Shown here piece by piece: positions 36,346 to 47,689 of a stretch of DNA of 64,000 nucleotides. The notes under the pieces are model-generated. The model searched no databases and was not told where the DNA came from. It saw nothing but the letters and a program-made list of their open reading frames with translations. Source of the stretch: Varroa destructor (lineage: Eukaryota; Arthropoda; Arachnida; Mesostigmata; Varroidae); NCBI RefSeq assembly GCF_002443255.2, contig NW_019211456.1, positions 44,260,074 to 44,324,073 on the forward strand. The letters are read 5' to 3'. The stretch's first letter is position 1, and each line of letters starts with the position of its first letter. Both the position numbers and the translations under genes were made by a program.

Positions 36346-39300
36346 TTTCTTATTAGCCAGGGCTAGCTCTCCAATAATTCTGAATGAAGGTGAACTGATA
36401 TACTTCGGTCAATAATTAGTGTTCGTTCCTCACGTTCTTATCCAATGTCGTGCGAAATGCGACAAAGACGCAAAAAACTCAACAAATCTATAAAGTTATC
36501 TGAATAATTTTTAAAGAAAATCGAAATAAACTACAAGACGTACACTACGCTTTTATTTTTATACTGCTTTTTCAATTACATAGAATAAACAACGCTGAAC
36601 AACAAATACATTGTTTCGGGTGCATATAGTAACACGATTTATTATTATTATTGTTATATGTAATACTATGTTCTGCGAATGAACTAACACAACCGTTGGC
36701 ATGAAGATAGTTCAACGGACAGCTGTTCGTCGTCTTCTTTGTTGTCTTCGCCTCGCTACTATTACGACTACGACACCGAATATTTGTGTTTGTTAAATAT
36801 AAACAGCAGTCGTACAGACATGATTTCATTTGTAAATATGGGCATCTGCGGTTACAGACATCCCAATGTCTGACCGACCTGCGCATTGCCGGCAGGTCTA
36901 CCTGGAACTGACGCCCGATTCATCCGAGTTCCTCTGTGTATGTCCTATCCCGCTGGACAAATATCGGTGAGCAAGCAGATGTTCGTGCTGGTGGAATATA
37001 GAAACAATCGTCGTATTTCTGTATCTGTCGATTTCTTGATTAGCTGTTCCTGTCACTTTTCGAACTACCATGCGTTACACTGGGCGTTCTCTCCTCATCG
37101 GATTCGTATGTGTAAGTATGTCAGTATCTGTGCATGTGGGCGCTAGACGCACGTGTCTGGCTTGTATCAACGCTAACATAAATATTTATGTTCTCATATT
37201 GGTTAGGCAGTGTACCAACTAGATAGGCTACGACGTTCATTTGCGATGTACTAGCTTGGCCACAGCACGCGCTAGCCCTATCTCTGTTTCTACACAGGGA
37301 ACATAGACAACTCCCTGTCTCTAAGCAAAAAAATAGGACCAAGCAAGCTTTCACTTATGTTGACTGGGAGCTGAGCGTAGCAGGATAGGAAAATACGAAA
37401 TTATGGCCAGTTTTAAGCACGACGAAGATAGGTAGGCTACAAGAGCGGATTAGTAGGTGGTCGCCAGAACTACAGATGCCCTGATGTCGGTACAAGAAAG
37501 AATGAGCGTAGCTTATAAAAACGCGGACTTGAGCAAAGAATATCCGGAGAAAAATGTGAGATTACGGCAACGTAATGGAACTATAGAAGTGCATCTTTTC
37601 CTAGACGAAGCTAGAAAAAAGGAACACGATAAAAACCAAGCTTTATATCATTAGACCGAACCCTTGAACGACGACCCTGTCATCTACGTGCTTCGTCTCA
37701 AAACTCTTGTCGTACTGACACCTATAGGCATCAACAAGTGTGTATGTTCGTAGGCGACTTCGTTATAACATCACGAGGTTGACTGGTATAAGGACACCAG
37801 TTAACGTTGTAAAACTCGACAGATACTATAATAGATTTCCGAAATTATGTTTTAATTGTATAATGGAATCAGATGTGCCGTTTCATCCTGTCACTTAATA
37901 CGTATCCTTGGGATGCACTGCATTTGTACGTGTTTCAACCTGAATGATGGCAAGTTGAACGTAGCTCGTATTTTTCGGTATTCATTAAATGAAAACCATT
38001 TTTAACGAAGTAATATTTTTTCTCGTAACAAACTCGTGAAATTCGTTAAACTTCTTTCTTTATAAACAACGATAGAAAGAAAGAAGAGTATTGCGCTCCA
38101 ATCTGGGCGTGTTGATCTGAGGATGACTTGTCAAATACCCTTACGGCACACGTCGGTTCGGAAAGATACCTCGACGACGGTTTTTGACTGAGACCTTCCA
38201 ATCTCTGAACTCGGCAGTCATCCCCGTTTAGCGAGAGATTGGCTAAAATTTTTGTTCAACTTTACCCAAAAGTGTTATTTAAAAGAACGAAAAAAAAATC
38301 GCGCTACAAAAAGAGATGATAGAGCGTCCAGAGCAAGAATCCTTACGCGGTATCTGATTTACCACGTTCCGATAATACTTTTGTAACACTTCCGACTAAA
38401 TCTGCATACGGCTGAGACTCGCAAATGACCTACCACTAAGTAGATATTATATGATCAGAAATTCTAAAGGTTTTTCAAGCCACGGTTGACTTTTAGCCTT
38501 TACTCCCTGTATATTGAAGCACACAATAAGATATTACTACGGGGCTTATACAGAAAGGCGTGCACAGCACAAACGGGCCCACTTCAGTTCTCCGCCGAAA
38601 CCCGCGAACAGGTACTTTATGCCGTGAAGTGTCAGCTCCAACATGAAGTATTATATGTCATGTTTTTTTTTATCGATGTTGGCTTTCAGGTCTTTTGCAT
38701 CAGTCAAATATGGATCCCCGACGGCCGTACTCCTCACGGAAGACGAGCAAGACTCATTGATTGTTGCAATGGTTATAGTCGCCGTCGTTCCCCGCGTTTT
38801 GTTGCTGTCGTTACGGCCGCGGTCATTACTATGCAGATAATACAAATTATTTGAATTGAGTATTGTTCGGGGCACCCCAGTGGCCACTTTTCGGCTTTCC
38901 GAGTCCTTAGCGAAAGCAACTGGCAAAAAATCCTTCCTCGATTAAGTAATCAATTGTATAACTTATTCTTATTAAGTTCTGCAATAGACTAGCCTTAACG
39001 TATTGATAATGACTGGTAACAATCGTTGTTTACATATGTTCCTGTGTAGGATTGTATCAGATGTTTGTCGTTTATCACTTCTTATGTAAGTATTGCGAGT
39101 GTAAATATTATTTTGTAAGTGTTGTTGCTGATGACGGTGATACTGTTGCTGGTATTGGCAATCAGGAACAAACCCCTCCGACCGTCGGGAGGACGTCTGA
39201 TAGTGCTTAACTTCGAAATTTAACGAAGATCAGTTTATTCTCTAAAAATGTAGCCAGCTTAAAGTCACAATTTACCGCTTTTACCCAACGATTAGCACCG

Positions 39301-39418
39301 TGTGTTGTATCATGTTATATATAATATGAGTATATACGTTGAACCAAATGATATATAAATAAAAATAGTCGACAGGAGAGTCTGATTATCGTTATTCTCA
39401 TTTGAGTTTGAGCAAAAT

Positions 39419-39420
<2 letters not shown>
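36346..39420. other. No confident gene
   Basis: The stretch just after the retrotransposon remnant becomes AT-rich and may be its 3' UTR. Further on there are short frames only, an 11-bp inverted repeat at 38051-38086, and a 122-codon plus frame (38486-38854) overlapped by a 91-codon minus frame. Neither has good splice sites. Confidence 0.4.
38051..38086. repeat. Hairpin, 11-bp perfect arms, 14-nt loop
   Basis: CTTCTTTCTTT pairs with AAAGAAAGAAG; low-complexity Y/R arms. Confidence 0.8.

Positions 39421-39511
<91 letters not shown>
39421..39511. repeat. Long (TA)n microsatellite, about 90 bp
   Basis: The longest simple repeat of the window, interrupted only by C at 39469 and 39505. The open frames over it are artefacts of IYIYIY translation. 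Confidence 0.98.
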
Positions 39512-40278
39512 TTGTCATAAGTAAATAACGCACCCAAAAACGTTTTCATAGCACTGCTGTAAATGTGCAAATTAAAATAAAAAAAGCCGATAATAATAAT
39601 GTCCAACAGGTCAAGCAAACTCCTATTAGGATAAAATCGATTATTTTGTTGTTGAAAAATAGTCATGCAGCGATTTATCCAGGATACCGTTACCTTTCAA
39701 TGGCCGGAAGCGGCTGCGCTAGAAAGAGGCTCCCCGTTTTAGATTGCCAAACCATCATCATGTCGAAGCGTCTCAGAAATATAATAGATTAGGCCTTGTG
39801 ACAACAAATGTATTACAACCAGTGGCTCTAGTGATACAACGCAGGACCAAGTGCTGTACACCCCAGTTACAATGAGTATAAATAATCTAATAGCTACCGT
39901 CCGTCCTGCATATTTAATCCGATTTTGTCGTCGGACTCAGATCATGCCAAAACAGGCTTCTTGCCAACACCTGACGCTCTGGGGAATTGGGACAATTCAC
40001 TTGACAACGGCGCTGACAAGCTGCGCGACACGGATGAAGGCGCACGGAAATAACGAACGGGAAACGGCGGGATGAAACGAGGAACGAAGACGATAGGATG
40101 AAGACAGCCAATAGTAACAATCTGCACGTAATATCCGTACACGAGTGGTTCGAGCAGTAGAAGCAGCAGAGACGCTATTTGGTTAAATTTTGCTCAAATT
40201 GATGTTTCGGCAACCACGAAATAACAGCAGCGAACGACTCTATAATCAACGAAAGAGCCGATGTTTTCTACACGTTCC

Positions 40279-40340
40279 AAACTTGCGTCCACACATAGAT
40301 TGGGCCATGTTGGAACATCTCTATGTGGACGTACAAGTTT
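40279..40340. ncRNA. miRNA-like foldback (62 nt)
   Basis: The 5' arm 40279-40300 (AAACTTGCGTCC...) and 3' arm 40317-40340 (ending GGACGTACAAGTTT) pair over most of about 22 nt with small bulges. The terminal loop 40301-40316 is 16 nt. Size and imperfect pairing fit a pre-miRNA or short foldback element. The seed is not one of the conserved animal miRNAs I checked by eye. It lies inside a 99-codon plus frame, which I therefore do not call as coding. Confidence 0.4.
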
Positions 40341-41205
40341 TTACACGCGAGCCGTAACAGAAATGCGGCAAGGTGATCTGCTAGCGGGACTGAATTATTA
40401 TTTCAGTTGTGTCACTATTGCTGACGCCACTCCTAATACCAGCGAATCTGCACCGGATCTTCTCTTTAAACCTATAGTGAAAGCTACCGATACTGTCGTT
40501 ACGTTTAGACAGTCCAATCGTCAGCCACTAGTTTCATTTGGCATTTTTTTTTTTGTTTAGGATGCAGATGCATTCTATGTAGTAAGCCTACGACTATTAA
40601 CGGTAAACGAACTCTGTTCGGAACATTAGACTCTAGAAGATCGAATTGACATCAATCAGTAACTCGAGTTCGCAGTGTTGTCACAGAACGAAACGTTAGT
40701 GAACGGCGACGAACTAGCTGTGGATTCATTCTGACCAACCCAATATTTCTAACTGCGTTCCGTATTCACTGATGTTAGAGCATGCGCAACTTACTTAACG
40801 TTTCCACGGTACAGAAACTCCACAGTACAACGTTCCAACCCAAGGGTTAGCCAAGGAAAAGTGATGCCTGATCGCGGTCTCCTAAATTAGCCCTATGCTA
40901 TTATAGAGGCCGCTTTCTCCTCTTGCAAAATATGCGGCAACAGGTTCGTTAAAGATGAAGATGCGGTCACGCCTGTACGATCTTGAGTGAACGTATACTC
41001 CCCGCTAAACTCATACAAACAGATTTTGCTGTTATTGTCTCCAAGAAACATCTTGAAGGATCTACGCAGTTACACCTGTGACATGCGACCCAGTTTTTCC
41101 GCCCTTTATCGCAACTCCAATAAACTCTGCGCCACTACAATTCGTGCTGTTTTTGGTTCGAAGAACAATGGGATTTATGCTAAGCAAGTGTAATTGTCTG
41201 ATAAT

Positions 41206-41258
41206 TGACTTCGAAACTGATGACTAACTTCGAAAAGAACTAAAGAGAACTTCGAAAA
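41206..41258. repeat. Three spaced copies of ACTTCGAAA
   Basis: The word starts at 41208, 41227-41228 and 41249-41250, a 19-22 nt period, with drifted spacers. The core TTCGAA is self-complementary. A degenerate tandem repeat or a cluster of binding sites. Confidence 0.7.
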
Positions 41259-42284
41259 TCAATCTATTAATTTTCAAGGGTCAAAATTTTAATAGCAATC
41301 TAATTATTCGCTCACGTCACTGCTGTATCGAATATGGGGCTTTTATTAACGGTCATAAATCTGTGTTAAAATAAGCAAAATTATTTCACCGACGCTGAGA
41401 GGACCAATTTTGCTCCCAGAAACAGCGAGTCTGCTTCGCCTTTCGTAGATTATCAGAAGGAGATATCATATCTGCACCGCGCTCACAGATATTATTAGAA
41501 CGACTTTAAAGTCTAGTCAGTAGCCCTGTATGATCTAAATACTTTCTTTTTAGTTACATTCGATTTTAAATCTATAAAAAAAATAAGACCCGATAGCTAA
41601 GATATGCATATGTAGTAGCGTCAGAAGCGGAATTCATTAACCCTGCTAAGATAGAAATTGTTCTAGTTTTTATAGAGCTTCGTTGGGAGCCCAACGCTTC
41701 TTCTGTCTACATTACATTTTCTAAAATATCTGAAACATATCAACGGTATTGAGTTTCTGTCGCGCTTAAACGAGTCCTAGAAAACTGGGCGGAACGGATT
41801 TCGGAATAAACGGTTGTAGCAGAACATCGCAAAAACAGAGTTCAGTGCTATCGTGATGTTCCTTGGACTTCGTTTATTTCGTGTTCCAGTCAACGATTCT
41901 AGCGGTCATGCGATTTGACGCAGACGAGATTTTAATGGGCACGCGTTATTTTTATTATTACATCAAGTTATAAGATTGAAAAACTGCAGGTATGGACAAA
42001 ATAGTAATGTTCTGCGCTTTCTCGTGAGGCAAGCGCGTGAAGTTGCGCATTGGGCATGACTAGAGTTTCGATTAAATGCCATTAGGTTGCGGAAACACTT
42101 AAAAAGCATTGCTTATATTAACGCGTGGCTATAGCGTAAAACAAAGCAATATGTCGGAGCGTTCATATTTGCAAATTGTTGAAAAACATTTGAACACCTG
42201 ATTACCACTTGGATACCCCTAATTTAAGTTTAACCTGAAACTGTAATTAATCTCATTGCAACGCGTAAATTACGAGCGTACTGT

Positions 42285-42326
42285 GATATATATATATATA
42301 TATATATCTATATATATATATATATA
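42285..42326. repeat. (TA)n microsatellite with one C
   Basis: AT alternation interrupted at 42308, about 135 bp before the assembly gap. Confidence 0.96.
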
Positions 42327-42461
42327 GTGTAAAAGAAAGTCATTAGAAAGCTATCGTAGTCCATTGACTTCTTTAAAAACATTTCATACAGAGCGCGCCT
42401 TTAACACCAGCTATCCCCAGGACGGAATGGAAATAGTCCGACTTTCCCGATCTGTTTCCCC

Positions 42462-42561
42462 NNNNNNNNNNNNNNNNNNNNNNNNNNNNNNNNNNNNNNN
42501 NNNNNNNNNNNNNNNNNNNNNNNNNNNNNNNNNNNNNNNNNNNNNNNNNNNNNNNNNNNNN
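42462..42561. other. Assembly gap, 100 N
   Basis: Exactly 100 N, the usual placeholder for a gap of unknown size. Open frames across it are meaningless. Confidence 0.99.
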
Positions 42562-45500
42562 ATTTTATGTGCGAAAATCAAATTTATGGCAAATAACCGA
42601 AGCAAAACAATCGTATAAGTGTTTTTTGTGTGTCATCGATAAGAAAATTTAGATGTTAAAGTAAGTAATCATGAATCTGTTTTCTTACCATTTCTCATGA
42701 TCTCATAAAAGTAACAAATGAACGGATAAATGATCTTTTATGATCTGACCGCAATTCATGATGGGAGACGATTCTAGCTGGTTCCAAGACTGTGATAATA
42801 AATAACAAAGAGCTGCGCGTAGCGACTTCTACGGGCTGATGTATTCAGTCGCTCAGAAGTTAAATAGGACACGCGTAGAATAAAGGTTTTTTTCGTTACG
42901 AACTCTTTCCTGATCTGCAGCATCGTATTTGTATCTAGAGCTCTAAAGTATTATAGATTTCAACGCATTTGACGTTTCACCATTGCAGACCAATAAAAAT
43001 AACATGCTTCTGATAAGTCGTCATTATTAGTAGCATTATCTCACGGACTTGAAGAGGATCGTTTTGCAATCGATAACTGAACGTTAGCATTGTCCGTCCT
43101 ATACACCCGCCGTCGATGTGCAGGCACGAACCTAGTTCCTAACGCGCTAATCAGATAGAAACGCCAGACGAACGAAAGGGCGGTTCTTTATCTTCGCGAC
43201 GGTTGCTCAAAGAACGAAGTTCTACTTTAACTTACGTAGTAGGTATTTGTATAAGGTGTCCGCCGAATGTAATGTGACCACTCATGACACATCTTACCAG
43301 CATATCAGGGTGGAAAAATATAAGGGTGACAGCTATTAATGTAAAACAGCCAACTGACGGGGCAGAAAGGAAAAATTAGGGACTTTGTTACCTGCCTCGC
43401 GGAACATGCTGATTATTTGCTCACTGACCAGTGTCAAGAGGTGGACAGCAAAAAGCTGTTGACAAATGGGGAGCGTAGATTCAATGCGTCTATGTGTTGC
43501 TCTAGGTATAACAATTTTAAGAAGAAAATGCGGTTTAGCTTGTTCGCCATCGTTGGAACAGCAGATGTTAAAAAGACAGCATAATTGTCATTACAATGAT
43601 GATAGTGGTTGTGATGACTGCCGTTGGCTGGCAAAACGTCACGTGAAGTGAAAGAAGGCTCAACCGTAGGCCTACGGAGCTGCCTGACGAAAGCAACAAT
43701 AGGAGGAAGTTTCGGACAATTTTGCGGTTTTCTTCCGAAACTGTCGTAAGCTGCTATCTACCACGTAACAGAAAAGTGGCCATAATAGGTTTTTTAGACA
43801 TCGAATTACTGGATTAATTCCAGATGAACCGAAGTCCATCCATTACAAGCCAACAGAAACGCTATGGATAAAAATGTCTCGTCACAACAATGTCTGCCAA
43901 GCGACATGTAGAACTGTTTGCTCGCAAATAGTCTACATACAGTCATTTGTTTGTATTGGTAAAAAAAACAAAGCCGGCTTTATCAATTGCCTTATTAATA
44001 TGTTCATTCCAAATACGTTATGGGTATATTAATGACAAGAGGATCAACAATGCATAACTAAATATTCACTGAGGGGTGAATGTTGTGTGTTAATGTACGT
44101 GTGTGTAATATAAATCGATACGTTTTAGCGAATCTTGTCCTCGTAGTGAAATGTATTAAAAGGGACGCTATCAAAATTTTTTAGTGTTTACTATTCTTCT
44201 ATCCGAATTCTGGAGCACTTGCCTTTGTCATATTGTCAAAGATCGCTAAAAATAGCTAAATATGCTTCTCTGCATAGTTTGCTTGCATTTTTGGATGTTT
44301 ATGTAACGATTTTTTCTGAGATAGTTTTTCAAGAGTACCGAGAGGACTAAGAAAATGTACGTGCAGCTCACGTTTCGCGACCCGACCTTCGCGAAGATCG
44401 AAACCCCTCGCTTATGCATGTGTAAGTAAGGTAAGAACTTGCATGTATGTAAGAAACGTACGTGTAGAAAACTAGTATATATAATATATGCTAAGCTATT
44501 GGACTGTCGAATAAGTTTTAGGTCAAGTATCTCTATTTCTCTGCGGAGTCGTTGTTCTGCACTCTGTTGAACCTTCGATTTTAGGCTCCCATTTGGCTAA
44601 CAGGCTATCCGCCTACTCGCCCGCCCACATGCTTCTATGGGCGTGTCGTGGCTCGATGAGATGATAGCTGGCGCAACAGCAGGAGGCACTAGTCAATAGC
44701 GTCGATTATGGGGCTGCGTTTTTCTTCTCGAAATAACGAGCGGCTGCTTTGACTCAGCCGTAAGTTCTACCATCCCTGCGTTCTTTTTTTCAAGTTAGCC
44801 AAAATCTTAGTTATTCGTATTTAACTCTCATTAGCTAGTTCCATAGACTGTGTTCATCTGTAGGCGGGGGATCCAGATCAAACAACAGACAGTCGAGCTC
44901 TCTTCTATACGTGCAGTCGACGTAGATCGATGCACGCGCCTGATCGGTACGTCTGATTTGGTTTACAACAAATGGTGATTTAATCGCGACAGACGCTTAA
45001 TATTCTTAATAGTCGACTCAGTCGGATTAGATTAGGATTTAGAAAGCTAGATGTGTCCGAATTCGTAAGCTGGTTATGAAAGTAACCGGCGGTGAGCTGG
45101 CATCTCTGCGAGTGTCAGGATCAGTAGATTTATCTAAAAGACACGACACTCTAAGGTCAAGACCGAAACACGAATAAATATCATTGAAGAGATTATAGAT
45201 GTAGAGAGTGTTTAAAAGGAAGAAACTATAATCGTAGATTAATCGTTTAAGCCTCTATTTAAATGGAGATATTCTTATAGGTAGATGAGAACAGATTTGT
45301 TAATCTTATCTTACTGTATATGAGCGGATCCGTTATGGCCCATACAAATAAGACAACCCCAACCGATACTTCGCTGCACCTCACCAGTCTTCACTTCCAG
45401 CTTCTCTCTGACAATATAACGGTTGGTTTAAATTTGTAGAAAACAGTACCTGCAAATTTCGTGCAGACTACTTCTGTATGCCTGACCGCATTCGAAAAAC

Positions 45501-46270
45501 TACCATCAAAATGTAACCAAAATGGAAAATTCGACAATAAACAGAGGAAAGATGGGTCCCACCTGAATTGCTTATAGTTCAACCTGTCAATCGGACACTT
45601 CGAACTGTCAAGTCATGATTGTATTAAAGATTAGAAGGAAGGAAAATGAATGAGACAAACTACATTAAATATTACCAGAATCACTGTTCAGGTCTATGAC
45701 AATTCAATATCTTCCCAATCGAGTCCTAACATCTGTTAGCGTATAGGGTGCTCTCGGTATTGTCCGATTCAATCGATGGACCCGTGATTCACAACAATTA
45801 CTGCACAAAGCTGTTATATATATTGACGTAAACGTAGTCATAAATGTGATGCAGCCCAAAGGTTTTTTGATCTTTCGATAGTACAAGATTGTGCTACGTT
45901 GCGTAGTCTTGCGATCACGGCGTCATTGTTGGCAAGCGGAGTGGAGGCGTTAGGTTCAGCTATGATTTTATTAGGGCCGCTTTAGCTGCAGCGTCGTTGC
46001 TAGAGCTGAGGCTGTGATGGTTCCCTATTGGCCTGACTCTTCGCGAACGATGCGTATGGGGCGCTCATTTGGACAGAGGCTTGAAATATGTCCACGAATA
46101 GCTAAAACGCGATGATGGGGGGAAAACAACATTGGACTAATAAGCGATCATCTCTCGAGAAAAGCTACCAGCAGTAGGAAGGCAGAGCGTCAAAACGCAT
46201 AAAGAGAACAATAACGTACACAGTAGGAAACGCATTTGACAGTTGAAGGCTAGAAAAAGAACCGAAAATG
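42562..46270. other. No confident gene
   Basis: AT-rich sequence with short frames. A 9-bp-arm hairpin lies at 43708-43742 (AGTTTCGGA / TCCGAAACT). A GC-richer patch at 44.5-45.0 kb has no long frame. Nothing else supported. Confidence 0.5.
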
Positions 46271-46990
46271 AACTATCGTAGAACACGCAATTGTCCGACC
46301 AGTTTTAATGTCGAATGAATTTGACAGTGACGAATTTGGCTATCTGTACTATGACGAAATTTACAAAGCCAGCCTTGAATGTGGCCTACATTGAAATACG
46401 CGGGAACATTTGCCTGCCGGTGGTGACGATTGCAGTTAGTAAGCTTACAGCAGTCGCTATTGCTACACAGGCATATGCCTCTCTACGGCCGCATCAAATT
46501 TATTCACACAACAGGTACATGTCATTAAAATTTTTTGCCCACCCCTTAGCCGCAACGGGACGTAAGAGCTTAGACGTTACTGCTGGTAAAAGTAACACTT
46601 CAATCAGAAGGATTTCGTTGAAGCTGATAAGTCTAACTTTACACCTTGCTGATTGTTTCGCTTATGCTGTGAATACGATCTACCATCGAAAGCGTCCCTC
46701 CATACGAACTGTAATGCTCGTCAACATAGTTCTCTACGATTGTCACTAAAAGTAAACAAATGCTCGATTTAAGCCAAACGTATGTATGTACAGAAAATGG
46801 GCTAGTCAACGCGCGAAGTAATCGTCGCTTCCGTCAATACGTATCCGTATCATACAATTTTTCGATAATGCTGCAATGACAACATGCATTTGTGCTGGTC
46901 TTTTGAACGCGTGAGATGGTCTACGTTTGGAGATAGGCGTAGACACACCCCGTTTTGCGCTGGTCGCCAGCTAACTGCCCAGCAGTGGCG

Positions 46991-47185
46991 ATGACTGGGA
47001 GCGAGACTATTCTGCTATCCCACCAAATATACCAGCAGCTTCCCGACTCGGTACTTGATCACCTGGAAAACTGTATTAGAACTTCTATAACTGTAATTTT
47101 ACAGGACTATTATACTCAGAAATGTTTGCAGGAACGCAAACGGGGACAATTCGCACCACCCAGAAATTTGCAGATGACGCATAAG
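46991..47185 (+). CDS. Possible coding exon
   Basis: ATG-started plus frame reading MTGSETILLSHQIYQQLPDS, with a helix-like middle and a basic patch (LQERKRGQFAPPRN), ending in phase 0 at a GTAATG donor-like site. The frame runs on to TAA at 47296 if unspliced. A neighbouring plus frame at 47448-47591 (MSETSKRDDLQNLTNKWR...) may belong with it, followed by a shifted frame to 47683. No family recognised. Confidence 0.25.
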
Positions 47186-47689
47186 GTAATGTTTTGGCAA
47201 TCGCGACCGCAACGGTATATTCTACACGTTAACACAAAAACAATGACATATTTCTATCAACTTAAGAACATGAGTGAGAACGCAGCGATTATTTAACATG
47301 TTAAAGTAGCCCGACAGAGTGGTGCAGCTCTAAAGATGTGCTGAACTCGAGTTCCTCTGCTGAGTGTTACGAGATTTTCTTGAGCACTCACGCCATAGAT
47401 AGCGTCACACGCAACCAAAGTCCCGCTTAAAACCTAGCCTTCTTACAATGTCAGAAACCTCGAAACGCGATGACCTGCAAAACCTCACCAACAAGTGGCG
47501 ACCGGTGTTACAGGAGAAGAAAAAGAATTGTTCTTCACGGTCCGATTTTTTCCGTGCAGTTCCGCCAGTTGCTTTGCTCGGCCAGGCCTGACACCTGGAC
47601 AAACGAATCGAATACTACGCAGCGATATTGAGACGGCGAAATTGGCAGACGCTGCGATAAACTTGGATACAGCGAAAAGATAACACACG

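Noticed and set aside
39310..39666. 118-codon minus frame rich in IYIYIY
   Set aside because: Translation of the (TA)n microsatellite.
40261..40560. 99-codon plus frame
   Set aside because: Its 5' part is the foldback at 40279-40340, which explains the sequence better, and no splice partner was found.
42364..42618. Frames spanning the N block
   Set aside because: They cross an assembly gap of unknown content.
46315..46749. Longest listed single frame (144 codons, plus)
   Set aside because: No good splice sites, bland hydrophobic composition, and a second plus frame over its 5' part (SNEFDSDEFGYLYYDE) is at least as protein-like.
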